From the NCBI GenBank assembly GCA_052390415.1, contig JBQTGY010000123.1, forward strand, positions 1 through 5,853: a DNA stretch of 5,853 nucleotides. Direction: 5' to 3'. Shown here piece after piece: positions 1-5,853 of the stretch. The notes under the pieces were generated by a model, which worked only from the letters and a program-made list of their open reading frames with translations, was not told the origin of the DNA and did not search any database. The translations under genes were made by a program, and so were the position numbers. The stretch comes from JANNWF01 sp052390415 (GTDB taxonomy: Bacteria > Pseudomonadota > Gammaproteobacteria > Xanthomonadales > Xanthomonadaceae). Position 1 is the stretch's first letter; each line of letters opens with the position of its first letter.

Positions 1-34
1 GCGCGCGGCGCGGCTTCGTAACCCCTCAACACGC

Positions 35-81
35 GCAGCCGTGCATGTTCGCGGGCTACGCCCGCTAACTTGCTCGGCTGC
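35..81. repeat. Nested inverted repeats upstream of the lipoprotein gene
   Basis: An inner hairpin GCGGGC (51-56) / GCCCGC (60-65) with a TAC loop is enclosed by an outer inverted repeat GCAGCCG (35-41) / CGGCTGC (75-81). The two 9-base spacers between the arms are symmetrical. No T-tract follows, so this is not a classic intrinsic terminator. It could be the 3' end signal of a gene left of the window, or a structure in the leader of the lipoprotein gene at 109. The rest of 1-108 shows no convincing promoter; a weak GAGA (95-98) sits about 10 bases before the ATG. Confidence 0.45.
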
Positions 82-108
82 CCCTCTCCTTTCTGAGAAC
101 CGTTCGTC

Positions 109-468
109 ATGCGCCTTTTGGTAACAATCCTCTGTTACGTGCTGCTTTCCGCTTGCACCTCGTCCGCTGTCAACTCGAATGAGGAAACCGTCGCAGGCGA
201 AGTCAGCCAGCCAGCTGCCTCGCCTACCCAAGTCAACCTGAGCTGCAAGACCAACGCCGACTGCACGATCAAGGATGTTGGCAACTGTTGCGGCTACTTT
301 CCGGCCTGCGTCAACACCGCCAGCCCCACCTTTCCCGAGCAGGTGCGCGCGGCATGCGCCAAGGAAGGCACTGCCAGCATCTGTGGATTCGCTGACATCA
401 GCAGCTGCGAGTGCGTGGATTCGCAGTGCCGGGCCGCCAGCGCAGATGCGCCCGCCGCCGTAAACTAA
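109..468 (+). CDS. Small cysteine-rich lipoprotein, function unknown
   Basis: This 119-residue protein begins with a short lipoprotein signal peptide. A basic N-terminus and hydrophobic stretch lead to a lipobox LSAC with the acceptor cysteine at residue 16. Residue 17 is Thr rather than Asp, so by the usual +2 rule the mature protein should go to the outer membrane. Residues 17-43 form a Ser/Thr/Ala/Pro-rich tether. Residues 46-107 form a compact core with ten cysteines (46, 52, 60, 61, 67, 83, 92, 100, 102, 107), including a CC pair and a final CEC...C cluster, enough for five disulfides in the periplasm or outside the cell. The Cys spacing recalls small disulfide-rich extracellular domains, but I cannot assign a named family. 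The ATG at 109 is chosen because it gives an intact signal peptide; its Shine-Dalgarno is weak. The stop lies 5 bp before the next start, suggesting co-transcription. That this is a real lipoprotein is well supported; its role is unknown. Confidence 0.85.
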   Translation: MRLLVTILCYVLLSACTSSAVNSNEETVAGEVSQPAASPTQVNLSCKTNADCTIKDVGNCCGYFPACVNTASPTFPEQVRAACAKEGTASICGFADISSCECVDSQCRAASADAPAAVN

Positions 469-473
469 GCCGC

Positions 474-1043
474 ATGCTCTATCACCAAATTCATCTCACC
501 TTGCCCGCGTGGCTGCATGAAGCGGTCGATCCACTGCGCGTGTATGGCGACGACGCAAGCCGAGTCGCGCTGGCCATCGAACTTGCCCAACGCAATGTCA
601 GCGAGGGCTCAGGCGGACCGTTTGGGGCCGTTGTGTTCGATGGTGCCGGCCGCATACTCGGGGTCGGCGTCAATCGCGTGGTGCCACAGACTTGCTCGGT
701 CGCGCACGCCGAAATGATGGCCTTCATGACCGCGCAACAGCGCAGCCAGCAGTTCCGCCTCAATCATCCCGATGGCGGCTTGCAACGCCCGATCACCTTG
801 GCGACATCCGCCCAGCCGTGCTGCATGTGTTACGGCGCCAGTGTCTGGGCCGGCATCGACGTGCTGCTGATCGCCGCGCGCGCAGAAGATGTGATGGAGC
901 TGACCGAATTTGACGAAGGTCCGCTGCCTGCGGATTGGATCGGCGAACTGGAACGCCGCGATATCGCCGTGCGCCGCGACATCCTGCGCCAGCCGGCGCG
1001 CGAAGTGCTGCGTGCGTATGCCGCGCATGGCTCGCGATACTGA
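474..1043 (+). CDS. CDA-fold nucleoside deaminase, probably guanine deaminase-like
   Basis: This 189-residue cytoplasmic enzyme belongs to the zinc-dependent cytidine deaminase superfamily, in the bacterial GuaD/TadA-like branch. These enzymes hydrolytically remove an amino group from a nucleobase or nucleoside. The active site is visible: HAE at 78-80 (H78 zinc ligand, E80 proton shuttle) and PCCMC at 115-119 (C116 and C119 zinc ligands), with GGPFGAVV at 47-54 as the expected substrate-side strand. The TEFDEGP segment at 144-150 and the C-terminal helix ending in an AYAAHGSRY-type tail resemble GuaD-like deaminases more than TadA, which is usually shorter. The commoner PCPMC motif has Cys instead of the second Pro here, a variation not expected to affect zinc binding. 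The ATG at 474 is preferred over the in-frame start at 411, which would place 57 bases inside the lipoprotein gene and add an Arg-rich extension. No good Shine-Dalgarno precedes 474, so translation may be coupled to the upstream stop 5 bp away. The substrate is not certain; guanine is the best guess. Confidence 0.85.
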   Translation: MLYHQIHLTLPAWLHEAVDPLRVYGDDASRVALAIELAQRNVSEGSGGPFGAVVFDGAGRILGVGVNRVVPQTCSVAHAEMMAFMTAQQRSQQFRLNHPDGGLQRPITLATSAQPCCMCYGASVWAGIDVLLIAARAEDVMELTEFDEGPLPADWIGELERRDIAVRRDILRQPAREVLRAYAAHGSRY

Positions 1044-1079
1044 TGCCTGTTCGCGAGTGAGTCGTACCAGAGATCACCG

Positions 1080-2144
1080 ATGACCGGCTTGGTCTGCCTT
1101 TGCCGGCCAGGTTTTGAGCCTGAACTCGCCGCTGAGTTGAGCCACCGCGCGGCGATGGCAGAAATGCCGGGTTATGCCAAAACTGAGCGCAACAGCGGTC
1201 TGGTGCAATTTCTGTTGGCTGATGCCACGACGGCCGACACATTGGATCGCGCCCTTGCATGGCGCACGCTGGTATTTGCACGGCAGAAGCTGCGTTTGCT
1301 GGCCGAACTGGCCGGGCTTGATCCCAGCGATCGGGTCACCCCGGTCATGAACGTCCTGCGACAGCGCAGCGCTGACCAGAAGCCCTTTGTCGACCTGGTC
1401 GTCGAACATGCCGACTCCGATGCCGCGCGTCCGCTCGCTGGTCTCGCTCGCGCCTTCGGCAACGCGCTGCGGCCTGCCCTGCGCAAGGACGGGATTCTGG
1501 CAGCGGTGAAGGCGGCGCACGGCCGAGTGCTGCATATCGTGCTGCTCGACGGTGACCACCTGTTGGTCTGCGACGCGCAGACGGTCGACAGCGCGCCGTG
1601 GCCATCCGGCATCCCGCGTCTGCGCATGGCCAGCGATGCGCCATCCCGCTCGGCGCTGAAACTCGATGAGGCCCTGCTGGTTCTGCTTGATGAGGGCGAA
1701 CGCGAGCGACTATTGAAGCCCGGCATGCGCGCGGCGGATCTGGGTGCAGCGCCAGGCGGCTGGAGCTGGGTGCTGGCCCGCCATCATCTGCGAGTGACTG
1801 CCATCGACAACGGACCCATGGCGGCCAGCGCGATGGCAACCGGTTTGATCGAACACCAGCGCGCTGACGGCTTTCGCTGGCAGCCCGCGCAGCCCTTGGA
1901 TTGGATGGTCTGCGACATGGTCGAACAACCGCGCCGGGTCGCCGCACGCATGGCCGAGTGGTTTGCCAATGGCTGGTGCCGGCATGCGATCTTCAATCTC
2001 AAGCTGCCGATGAAGAAGCGTTGGGATGAGACCCAGCTGTGTCTCGAACTCCTGCGCTCGCCAGCGGGCAAGCCGCTGACCTTGCGCGCCAAGCAGCTCT
2101 ATCACGATCGTGAAGAGATCACGGTGGCAGCGCTGGGCGGTTAG
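1080..2144 (+). CDS. rlmM: 23S rRNA (cytidine-2498-2'-O)-methyltransferase RlmM
   Basis: This 354-residue SAM-dependent enzyme 2'-O-methylates C2498 of 23S rRNA in the peptidyl-transferase region before 50S assembly is complete. The match to E. coli RlmM (YgdE, 366 residues) is evident along the whole length: CRPGFE near the N-terminus (8-13), the N-terminal THUMP-type RNA-binding region, GIPRLRMASDAPSRS (177-191), the SAM-binding DLGAAPGGW (220-228), AIDNGPM (241-247), DWMVCDMVE (274-282), NGWCR (297-301), FNLKLPMKKR (305-314) and QLYHDREE (339-346). K194, D279, K308 and an acidic residue at 345/346 fit the K-D-K-E tetrad of RrmJ-fold 2'-O-methyltransferases. The ATG at 1080 has AGAGA (1069-1073) six bases upstream and starts directly at the conserved N-terminus. 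The gene appears intact. It lies 36 bp after the deaminase gene and may be co-transcribed with it. Confidence 0.97.
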   Translation: MTGLVCLCRPGFEPELAAELSHRAAMAEMPGYAKTERNSGLVQFLLADATTADTLDRALAWRTLVFARQKLRLLAELAGLDPSDRVTPVMNVLRQRSADQKPFVDLVVEHADSDAARPLAGLARAFGNALRPALRKDGILAAVKAAHGRVLHIVLLDGDHLLVCDAQTVDSAPWPSGIPRLRMASDAPSRSALKLDEALLVLLDEGERERLLKPGMRAADLGAAPGGWSWVLARHHLRVTAIDNGPMAASAMATGLIEHQRADGFRWQPAQPLDWMVCDMVEQPRRVAARMAEWFANGWCRHAIFNLKLPMKKRWDETQLCLELLRSPAGKPLTLRAKQLYHDREEITVAALGG

Positions 2145-2154
2145 TTCGACGATT

Positions 2155-2176
2155 CTGGCCTGCGACGGCAGGCCAG
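2155..2176 (+). terminator. Hairpin after rlmM, possible terminator
   Basis: A perfect 9-bp stem CTGGCCTGC (2155-2163) / GCAGGCCAG (2168-2176) with tetraloop GACG begins 11 bases after the rlmM stop. It is GC-rich and well placed to end the upstream transcript or protect its 3' end. No U-run follows directly (the next bases are CGACAGAAC), so it is not a canonical intrinsic terminator. The remaining intergenic sequence to 2262 presumably holds the promoter of the nuclease gene, but no clear -35/-10 pair stands out. Confidence 0.55.
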
Positions 2177-2262
2177 CGACAGAACTGCGGCGAGCCGACA
2201 CAGTTTTGCATTGCTTGAAGGTTAAACTCGGCGGTCCTAGCCCACGTGCTGTCGAGCCAATC

Positions 2263-2343
2263 ATGCTGAATCGTCTTGCTACACACCTCTTGCTCGCCTG
2301 CGGCGGTCTGGGGTTGCTTTGCACCGCTACCGGCGCGATTGCG
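2263..2343 (+). other. Sec signal peptide of the secreted nuclease
   Basis: Residues 1-27 comprise a short basic n-region (one Arg, one His), a hydrophobic core rich in Leu, Gly and Cys, and an A-I-A motif before Gln28, a good signal peptidase I site. It supports both export and the choice of the 2263 start. Confidence 0.85.
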
Positions 2344-5300
2344 CAGGTGAACCTCGCCGCTGGTGGCACGTACCAACAAGTGTTTGACACATTGTCGAAC
2401 ACGGGCACCAGCAATGCCTGGGCGGACAACTCGACGCTGCCGGGCTGGTACTCGGCGCGCATTGGCGGCTCAGCGGCGGCGGGCCCTACCTTGGTTTACA
2501 TCGCCAGCAACGGCTCAAGCAATGCCGGCGGCATACACAGTTTTGGCGCCACGGGAGCCGGCGAGCGAGCCTTGGGTTCGATTGGTTCGGGTACGCCGGG
2601 AAACCAATGTAATGCCGTCCGGATCATCAACTCCGGCGCAACCGCGATCACCCAACTCGATATCTCCTATACAGGCGAGCAATGGCGCAACGGCGGCAAC
2701 ACGTCAACTCAGCCACTCAGCGTTACGTATCAAATTGCCGCCGCAGCGACCGTGTTCGACATTGCTTGCACCAGCAACACCAATTGGACAGCAATTCCCG
2801 AGCTTGATTTTGTCAGCCCGACCGTCGGCGCCACCGCCGCGACTCTGGATGGCAATCTGCCCGCCAATCAGCAGGCACGCGCGCACTCGCTGCCGGTCAG
2901 CATAGCGCCAGGCGATCAGATCTGGCTGCGTTGGACTGACCTCAACGACAGCGGCAACGACCATGGCTTGAGCATTGATGGCCTGAGTATCACCGCTGGC
3001 CCGATCGCGCCACCGCTGCCCGAAGTGACCTTCGCCGCCGGCACCGTCAGCGCCACCGAAGGCAATACAGGCGACGCCAATCCGCTCAACTTTGTCGTCA
3101 ACGTCAGCCCTGCTCCGCAGGCTGGAAGCCCAGTGACATTTGAAGTGGCAGTGACCGGCACTGGCGGTCGCTTCAACTACAACGGCACGGCGATGTTCAC
3201 CGTCACCGACTCCACTGTGTTGCCGCTCACCATCAGCCCCACCACGGTCGGCAACCTCGTTGTGGATGGCAACAGCGATGTCACCGTGACGCTGTCTGGA
3301 TTCACGGGTACCGCGGCCGGGCAAGTCAGTCCCTTGGCCAAGATCGGCACCATCAATGACGATGATGTCGCCGCCCTGCCGGTAGTCAGTTTCGCTGCGG
3401 GTGATGTATCGGCTTTGGAAGGTGGTCCCGGCGAAGCCAATGATCTCAACTTTATCGTGAACGTGGTGCCCGCCCCCGTGGCCGGCAGTCCGGTCATGTT
3501 CAACATTGCCGCCGGCGGCACGCTCGGACGGTTTACCTACACCGGCCCGGCGTCACTGACAGTCACTGACACCACACCCTTGCCGCTGACCCTGACGGCG
3601 CAGACAGTCGGCAACTCGGTTGACCAAACCGATGCCAGTGTGACCTTGAACCTGTCGGGTTTCACGGGCACGGATGCTTCACAGGCCAGCCCGATCGAGA
3701 AGGTCGGTGTGATCACCGATGACGATTTGCCGATCAGCGAGATCTTTGATCTGCAAGGCAATGGTGTGTGCTCGCCATTGGTAGTGCCTTGCAATATCGC
3801 GGTGGAGACCATCGGACCGGTCGTTCGCACATCGAACAATGTCATCACCTACGTTGGCGGTGGCGGCTTCTTCATCCAGACGCCGGATGCACGCGCCGAT
3901 GCCAGCGCGCTGACATCGAATGGCCTGTTTGTGTTCGCTTCCGGAGTAAATGTCACCGATGGCGATCAGCCCTTGGCGGCGGGTGATGTGGTCGAGGTGA
4001 TCGGCGAGATCGTCGAGCGCTTTGGCTACACCCAGATTCGGGTATCGACAGCACGCGACGGCAACAACAGCATTGTGCGCACGGCGACAGGCAGTGCCTT
4101 GCCGGCACCGATCGCACTGGGCAATACACCAGCGCGCGGAGTGACTGCCGAAATACCTTCACGCGATCCGGCCGCGCTCAGCTGTGGCGCCAGCAATTTC
4201 GAGTGTTTTGAAAGCATGCGCGTGAGCATGAGCAACGCGACCGTGGCGGTATCCAATCAGCGCTTCAGCACGGATCTGTACGCCGAAGTGTATGTCTCAC
4301 CGTTTGGCGAGCGTGCCCAACGCGAGAAAGGCGCGCGTTTTGGCAACACCTTGCAACCGGAGAATCAGGCCGCCGGCATCTGGGACGGCAACCCGGAAAT
4401 CATCGAGATGGACGCGGACTTCCTGATTCCGGCCAACAATGGTCTGGAATTGTTCGGTGCCGCACGCTTCTCTGGTGAAGGCGTGATCGGCTTTGATTTT
4501 GGTGACTACGAGTTCTGGCCGGCTTCGCTTACGGTAGATGCCTCAAGCAATCAGTTGCTGCGTCCAGTCCCAGTGACGACGCCCGAGGAACTGACCATTG
4601 GCTCGTTCAATGCGTTTCGACTCTGCGACGCCACCGCCGGCAATACGACGGTGCTGTGCTCGAGCACTGCCGGCGCAGAAATCGATACGGCGCGTGTGAC
4701 CCATCAGCTTGGACAGGTCAGCGCCTACATTCGTCAGGTCCTGCGCAGCCCGGATGTCGTCGGCTTGCAAGAGGTTGAAAACCTGGCCGTTCTCACTCAG
4801 TTGGCGACGCAGATCGCGGGCGATGGTGGCCCGATCTACAGCGCCCACCTTTCCGAGGGCAATGACGTCGGCGGCATCGACGTGGGCTACTTGATCAACA
4901 CATCACGGGTGCAGGTGCTCAGCGTTACCCAGCGTAATGCCAACGAAACCTGGCTCGATCCGGAGGCGGGTGGTGCACAGGCGATCCTGCATGACCGTCC
5001 GCCGCTGCAGTTGCTTGCCAGTTTCAACGGCAGCGGCCAACCATTTGTTTTCGTGGTCATCAACAACCACCTGCGTTCGCGCGGTGGGGTCGACGTCAGC
5101 AATGCCGATGGCGAACGCTTGCGAGCCAAGCGCTTCGTGCAGGCAAGCTCGATTGCCGGAATCATTCAGCAGGTGCAGGCCACTGGCCCCGTTCCGCCGC
5201 CTCCGTTGATCGTGATCGGCGATATGAATTCCTACCAGTTCACCGACGCCTATGTGGATTCGGTAGGCCTGCTTGCTGGCACGTATGAAAACGCCGAAAA

Positions 5301-5730
5301 CACCTGTGCGCCGAGTAACGGGGTGACCAACTGCAAACTGCCGTTCGGTATCAACACGGTGGTTCCCGCCTTGGTCAACGCGGTGGATGTGCTGGACTTC
5401 AATGATCAATATTCCTACAACTTCACCGAGAGCTTCGGGGCCGTGCAAGGCAGCGCCGGACGTGAAGTCGCGACCAACCAGGTGCTGGACCACGCGCTGT
5501 TCAATCAGGCCGCAGCACCCTTCGTGACCGGCATCGCATTTGGTCGCGGCAATGTCGATTCGTCACGCCAGCGCTTCCGCGTCTGCAACTACACCCTGCG
5601 CGACTTGACGCTGTGCCCGCAGGGTCCGGGCAACTGGGTGCCGACCGGCAGCTCGGATCACGATGGTTTGGTGATCGTGCTAGCCCCGCCGCGGGCGGAA
5701 GATATCTTCGCCAACGGGTTTGAGCCCTAG
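2263..5730 (+). CDS. Secreted multidomain nuclease, ExeM/NucH type (OB-fold plus EEP domain)
   Basis: This 1155-residue protein is probably an extracellular or surface deoxyribonuclease that degrades environmental or biofilm DNA. In order: a Sec signal peptide (1-27, cleavage predicted after AIA); a beta-rich domain (about 28-245) with ISYTGEQW at 134-141 and IWLRWTD...DHGLSIDGLSI at 220-243, a pattern seen in secreted multidomain proteins; two Calx-beta-like repeats (253-368 and 373-488), each ending in DDD; an OB-fold nuclease-associated domain (about 491-596, with GFFIQTPDA and GYTQIRV); a linker region containing FESMRV (649-654), typical of ExeM-like proteins; and a C-terminal EEP domain (about 777-1143). 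EEP residues are intact: N783 in SFNAF, E837 in GLQEVEN, H936 in NNHLRS, D987 and N989 in GDMNSY, D1076/H1077 in LDHALFN, and D1132/H1133 in SSDHDG. Family members need divalent metal. The protein ends in DIFANGFEP. The start at 2263 gives the signal peptide directly; the in-frame ATG at 2110 lies inside rlmM. Its Shine-Dalgarno is weak. Sugar-non-specific DNase activity is inferred from family; a phosphodiesterase or phosphatase role is not excluded. Confidence 0.92.
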   Translation: MLNRLATHLLLACGGLGLLCTATGAIAQVNLAAGGTYQQVFDTLSNTGTSNAWADNSTLPGWYSARIGGSAAAGPTLVYIASNGSSNAGGIHSFGATGAGERALGSIGSGTPGNQCNAVRIINSGATAITQLDISYTGEQWRNGGNTSTQPLSVTYQIAAAATVFDIACTSNTNWTAIPELDFVSPTVGATAATLDGNLPANQQARAHSLPVSIAPGDQIWLRWTDLNDSGNDHGLSIDGLSITAGPIAPPLPEVTFAAGTVSATEGNTGDANPLNFVVNVSPAPQAGSPVTFEVAVTGTGGRFNYNGTAMFTVTDSTVLPLTISPTTVGNLVVDGNSDVTVTLSGFTGTAAGQVSPLAKIGTINDDDVAALPVVSFAAGDVSALEGGPGEANDLNFIVNVVPAPVAGSPVMFNIAAGGTLGRFTYTGPASLTVTDTTPLPLTLTAQTVGNSVDQTDASVTLNLSGFTGTDASQASPIEKVGVITDDDLPISEIFDLQGNGVCSPLVVPCNIAVETIGPVVRTSNNVITYVGGGGFFIQTPDARADASALTSNGLFVFASGVNVTDGDQPLAAGDVVEVIGEIVERFGYTQIRVSTARDGNNSIVRTATGSALPAPIALGNTPARGVTAEIPSRDPAALSCGASNFECFESMRVSMSNATVAVSNQRFSTDLYAEVYVSPFGERAQREKGARFGNTLQPENQAAGIWDGNPEIIEMDADFLIPANNGLELFGAARFSGEGVIGFDFGDYEFWPASLTVDASSNQLLRPVPVTTPEELTIGSFNAFRLCDATAGNTTVLCSSTAGAEIDTARVTHQLGQVSAYIRQVLRSPDVVGLQEVENLAVLTQLATQIAGDGGPIYSAHLSEGNDVGGIDVGYLINTSRVQVLSVTQRNANETWLDPEAGGAQAILHDRPPLQLLASFNGSGQPFVFVVINNHLRSRGGVDVSNADGERLRAKRFVQASSIAGIIQQVQATGPVPPPPLIVIGDMNSYQFTDAYVDSVGLLAGTYENAENTCAPSNGVTNCKLPFGINTVVPALVNAVDVLDFNDQYSYNFTESFGAVQGSAGREVATNQVLDHALFNQAAAPFVTGIAFGRGNVDSSRQRFRVCNYTLRDLTLCPQGPGNWVPTGSSDHDGLVIVLAPPRAEDIFANGFEP
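3019..3726 (+). repeat. Tandem Calx-beta-like repeat pair, 360-bp period
   Basis: The codons for residues 253-368 (3019-3366) and 373-488 (3379-3726) encode two 116-residue units that align without a single gap, with a period of exactly 120 codons. By eye about 70 of 116 residues are identical. Shared landmarks are SFAAG/TFAAG near the start, NF(V/I)VNV, AGSPV, TVTD, LSGFTGT and a terminal DDD. The aspartate end resembles the calcium-binding edge of Calx-beta domains, so calcium-dependent rigidity is a reasonable inference. Such repeats usually act as spacers or adhesive modules on secreted proteins. Confidence 0.85.
5701..5727 (+). other. C-terminal DIFANGFEP tail, candidate sorting or processing motif
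   Basis: Residues 1147-1155 follow the last EEP strand after a short charged linker. They lie outside the catalytic domain and end the protein. From memory, short endings of the form I/V-F-x-x-G-F-E recur on otherwise unrelated secreted proteins of Xanthomonadales-like bacteria, which would suggest a targeting tag. There is no hydrophobic helix plus basic tail here, so it is not a PEP-CTERM, GlyGly-CTERM or LPXTG signal. The function is inference. Confidence 0.45.
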
Positions 5731-5797
5731 TGGACTGTAACGGACAAATCGAAAGTAGCTCGCTCGGTCTGGCCGCGCTGGACTTGCTCCTCACTCC

Positions 5798-5819
5798 GCC
5801 AATAGCTTTGGCTATTGGC
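5798..5819 (+). terminator. Hairpin downstream of the nuclease gene, possible terminator
   Basis: A perfect 9-bp stem GCCAATAGC (5798-5806) / GCTATTGGC (5811-5819) with loop TTTG lies 67 bases past the nuclease stop. No T-run follows, so intrinsic termination is uncertain. The stem could be lengthened by pairing CTCC (5794-5797) with GGAG (5828-5831) across an eight-base bulge. Apart from this and the palindrome beside it, 5731-5853 shows no gene. Confidence 0.5.
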
Positions 5820-5821
5820 CT

Positions 5822-5833
5822 CGCTCCGGAGCG
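5822..5833. repeat. 12-bp perfect palindrome next to the downstream hairpin
   Basis: CGCTCCGGAGCG is fully self-complementary and lies two bases after the hairpin stem. It may be part of a compound termination structure, or an operator-like site for a gene beyond the right edge. The sequence alone does not decide this. Confidence 0.35.
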
Positions 5834-5853
5834 GCGTCCATCACGCCCATCCC

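Noticed and set aside
411..473. In-frame upstream start for the deaminase, adding 21 residues
   Set aside because: It would overlap the end of the lipoprotein gene and add an Arg-rich extension not resembling any part of the deaminase fold. The ATG at 474 fits the family better.
2206..2239. Candidate promoter TTGCTT (2211-2216) with a -10 near 2234
   Set aside because: The -10 at correct spacing is GTCCTA, a poor match, so no promoter is called.
2110..2262. In-frame upstream start for the nuclease, adding 51 residues
   Set aside because: It begins inside rlmM and would bury the clear signal peptide that starts at 2263.
2290..2304. Possible lipobox LLAC (C13) in the nuclease signal peptide
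   Set aside because: The hydrophobic stretch before C13 is too short, and the sequence continues with a hydrophobic core and a good AIA signal peptidase I site.
1345..2462. Long antisense open frames opposite rlmM and the start of the nuclease gene
   Set aside because: They are rich in Arg, Pro and Ala, lack recognisable motifs and lie opposite well-conserved genes. This is expected from high-GC sequence.
4903..5493. Antisense open frame of 196 codons opposite the EEP domain
   Set aside because: It lies wholly opposite conserved catalytic codons and shows no domain, signal peptide or start context of its own.

Overview
The window looks like ordinary chromosomal sequence from a GC-rich gammaproteobacterium, most likely of the Xanthomonadales (Lysobacterales) group. 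The evidence is a clearly recognisable RlmM, a methyltransferase largely confined to gammaproteobacteria and relatives, together with high-GC codon use and the style of the envelope and secreted proteins. The genus cannot be fixed from sequence alone.

Layout: four genes, all on the + strand. (1) 109-468 encodes a small outer-membrane-type lipoprotein with a ten-cysteine core of unknown function. (2) 474-1043, only 5 bp downstream, encodes a zinc-dependent CDA-fold nucleoside/guanine deaminase. (3) 1080-2144, 36 bp further on, is rlmM, the 23S rRNA C2498 2'-O-ribose methyltransferase. The tight spacing makes genes 1-3 a plausible co-transcribed unit, though their functions (envelope, purine/nucleoside salvage, ribosome modification) have no obvious common theme. 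A perfect 9-bp hairpin follows the rlmM stop. (4) 2263-5730 encodes a 1155-residue secreted multidomain nuclease of the ExeM/NucH type. It has a signal peptide, a beta-sandwich N-terminal domain, two tandem Calx-beta-like repeats, an OB-fold nuclease-associated domain and a C-terminal endonuclease/exonuclease/phosphatase (EEP) domain with all visible catalytic motifs intact. It ends in a short IFANGFE tail that may be a sorting or processing signal. More inverted repeats lie downstream of it.

No mobile element, CRISPR array, tRNA or rRNA is visible, and no stretch over 300 bp lacks a gene. I see no clearly new multi-gene system. The points most worth following are the C-terminal tail of the nuclease, its repeat architecture and cysteine pairing, and the uncharacterised cysteine-rich lipoprotein.
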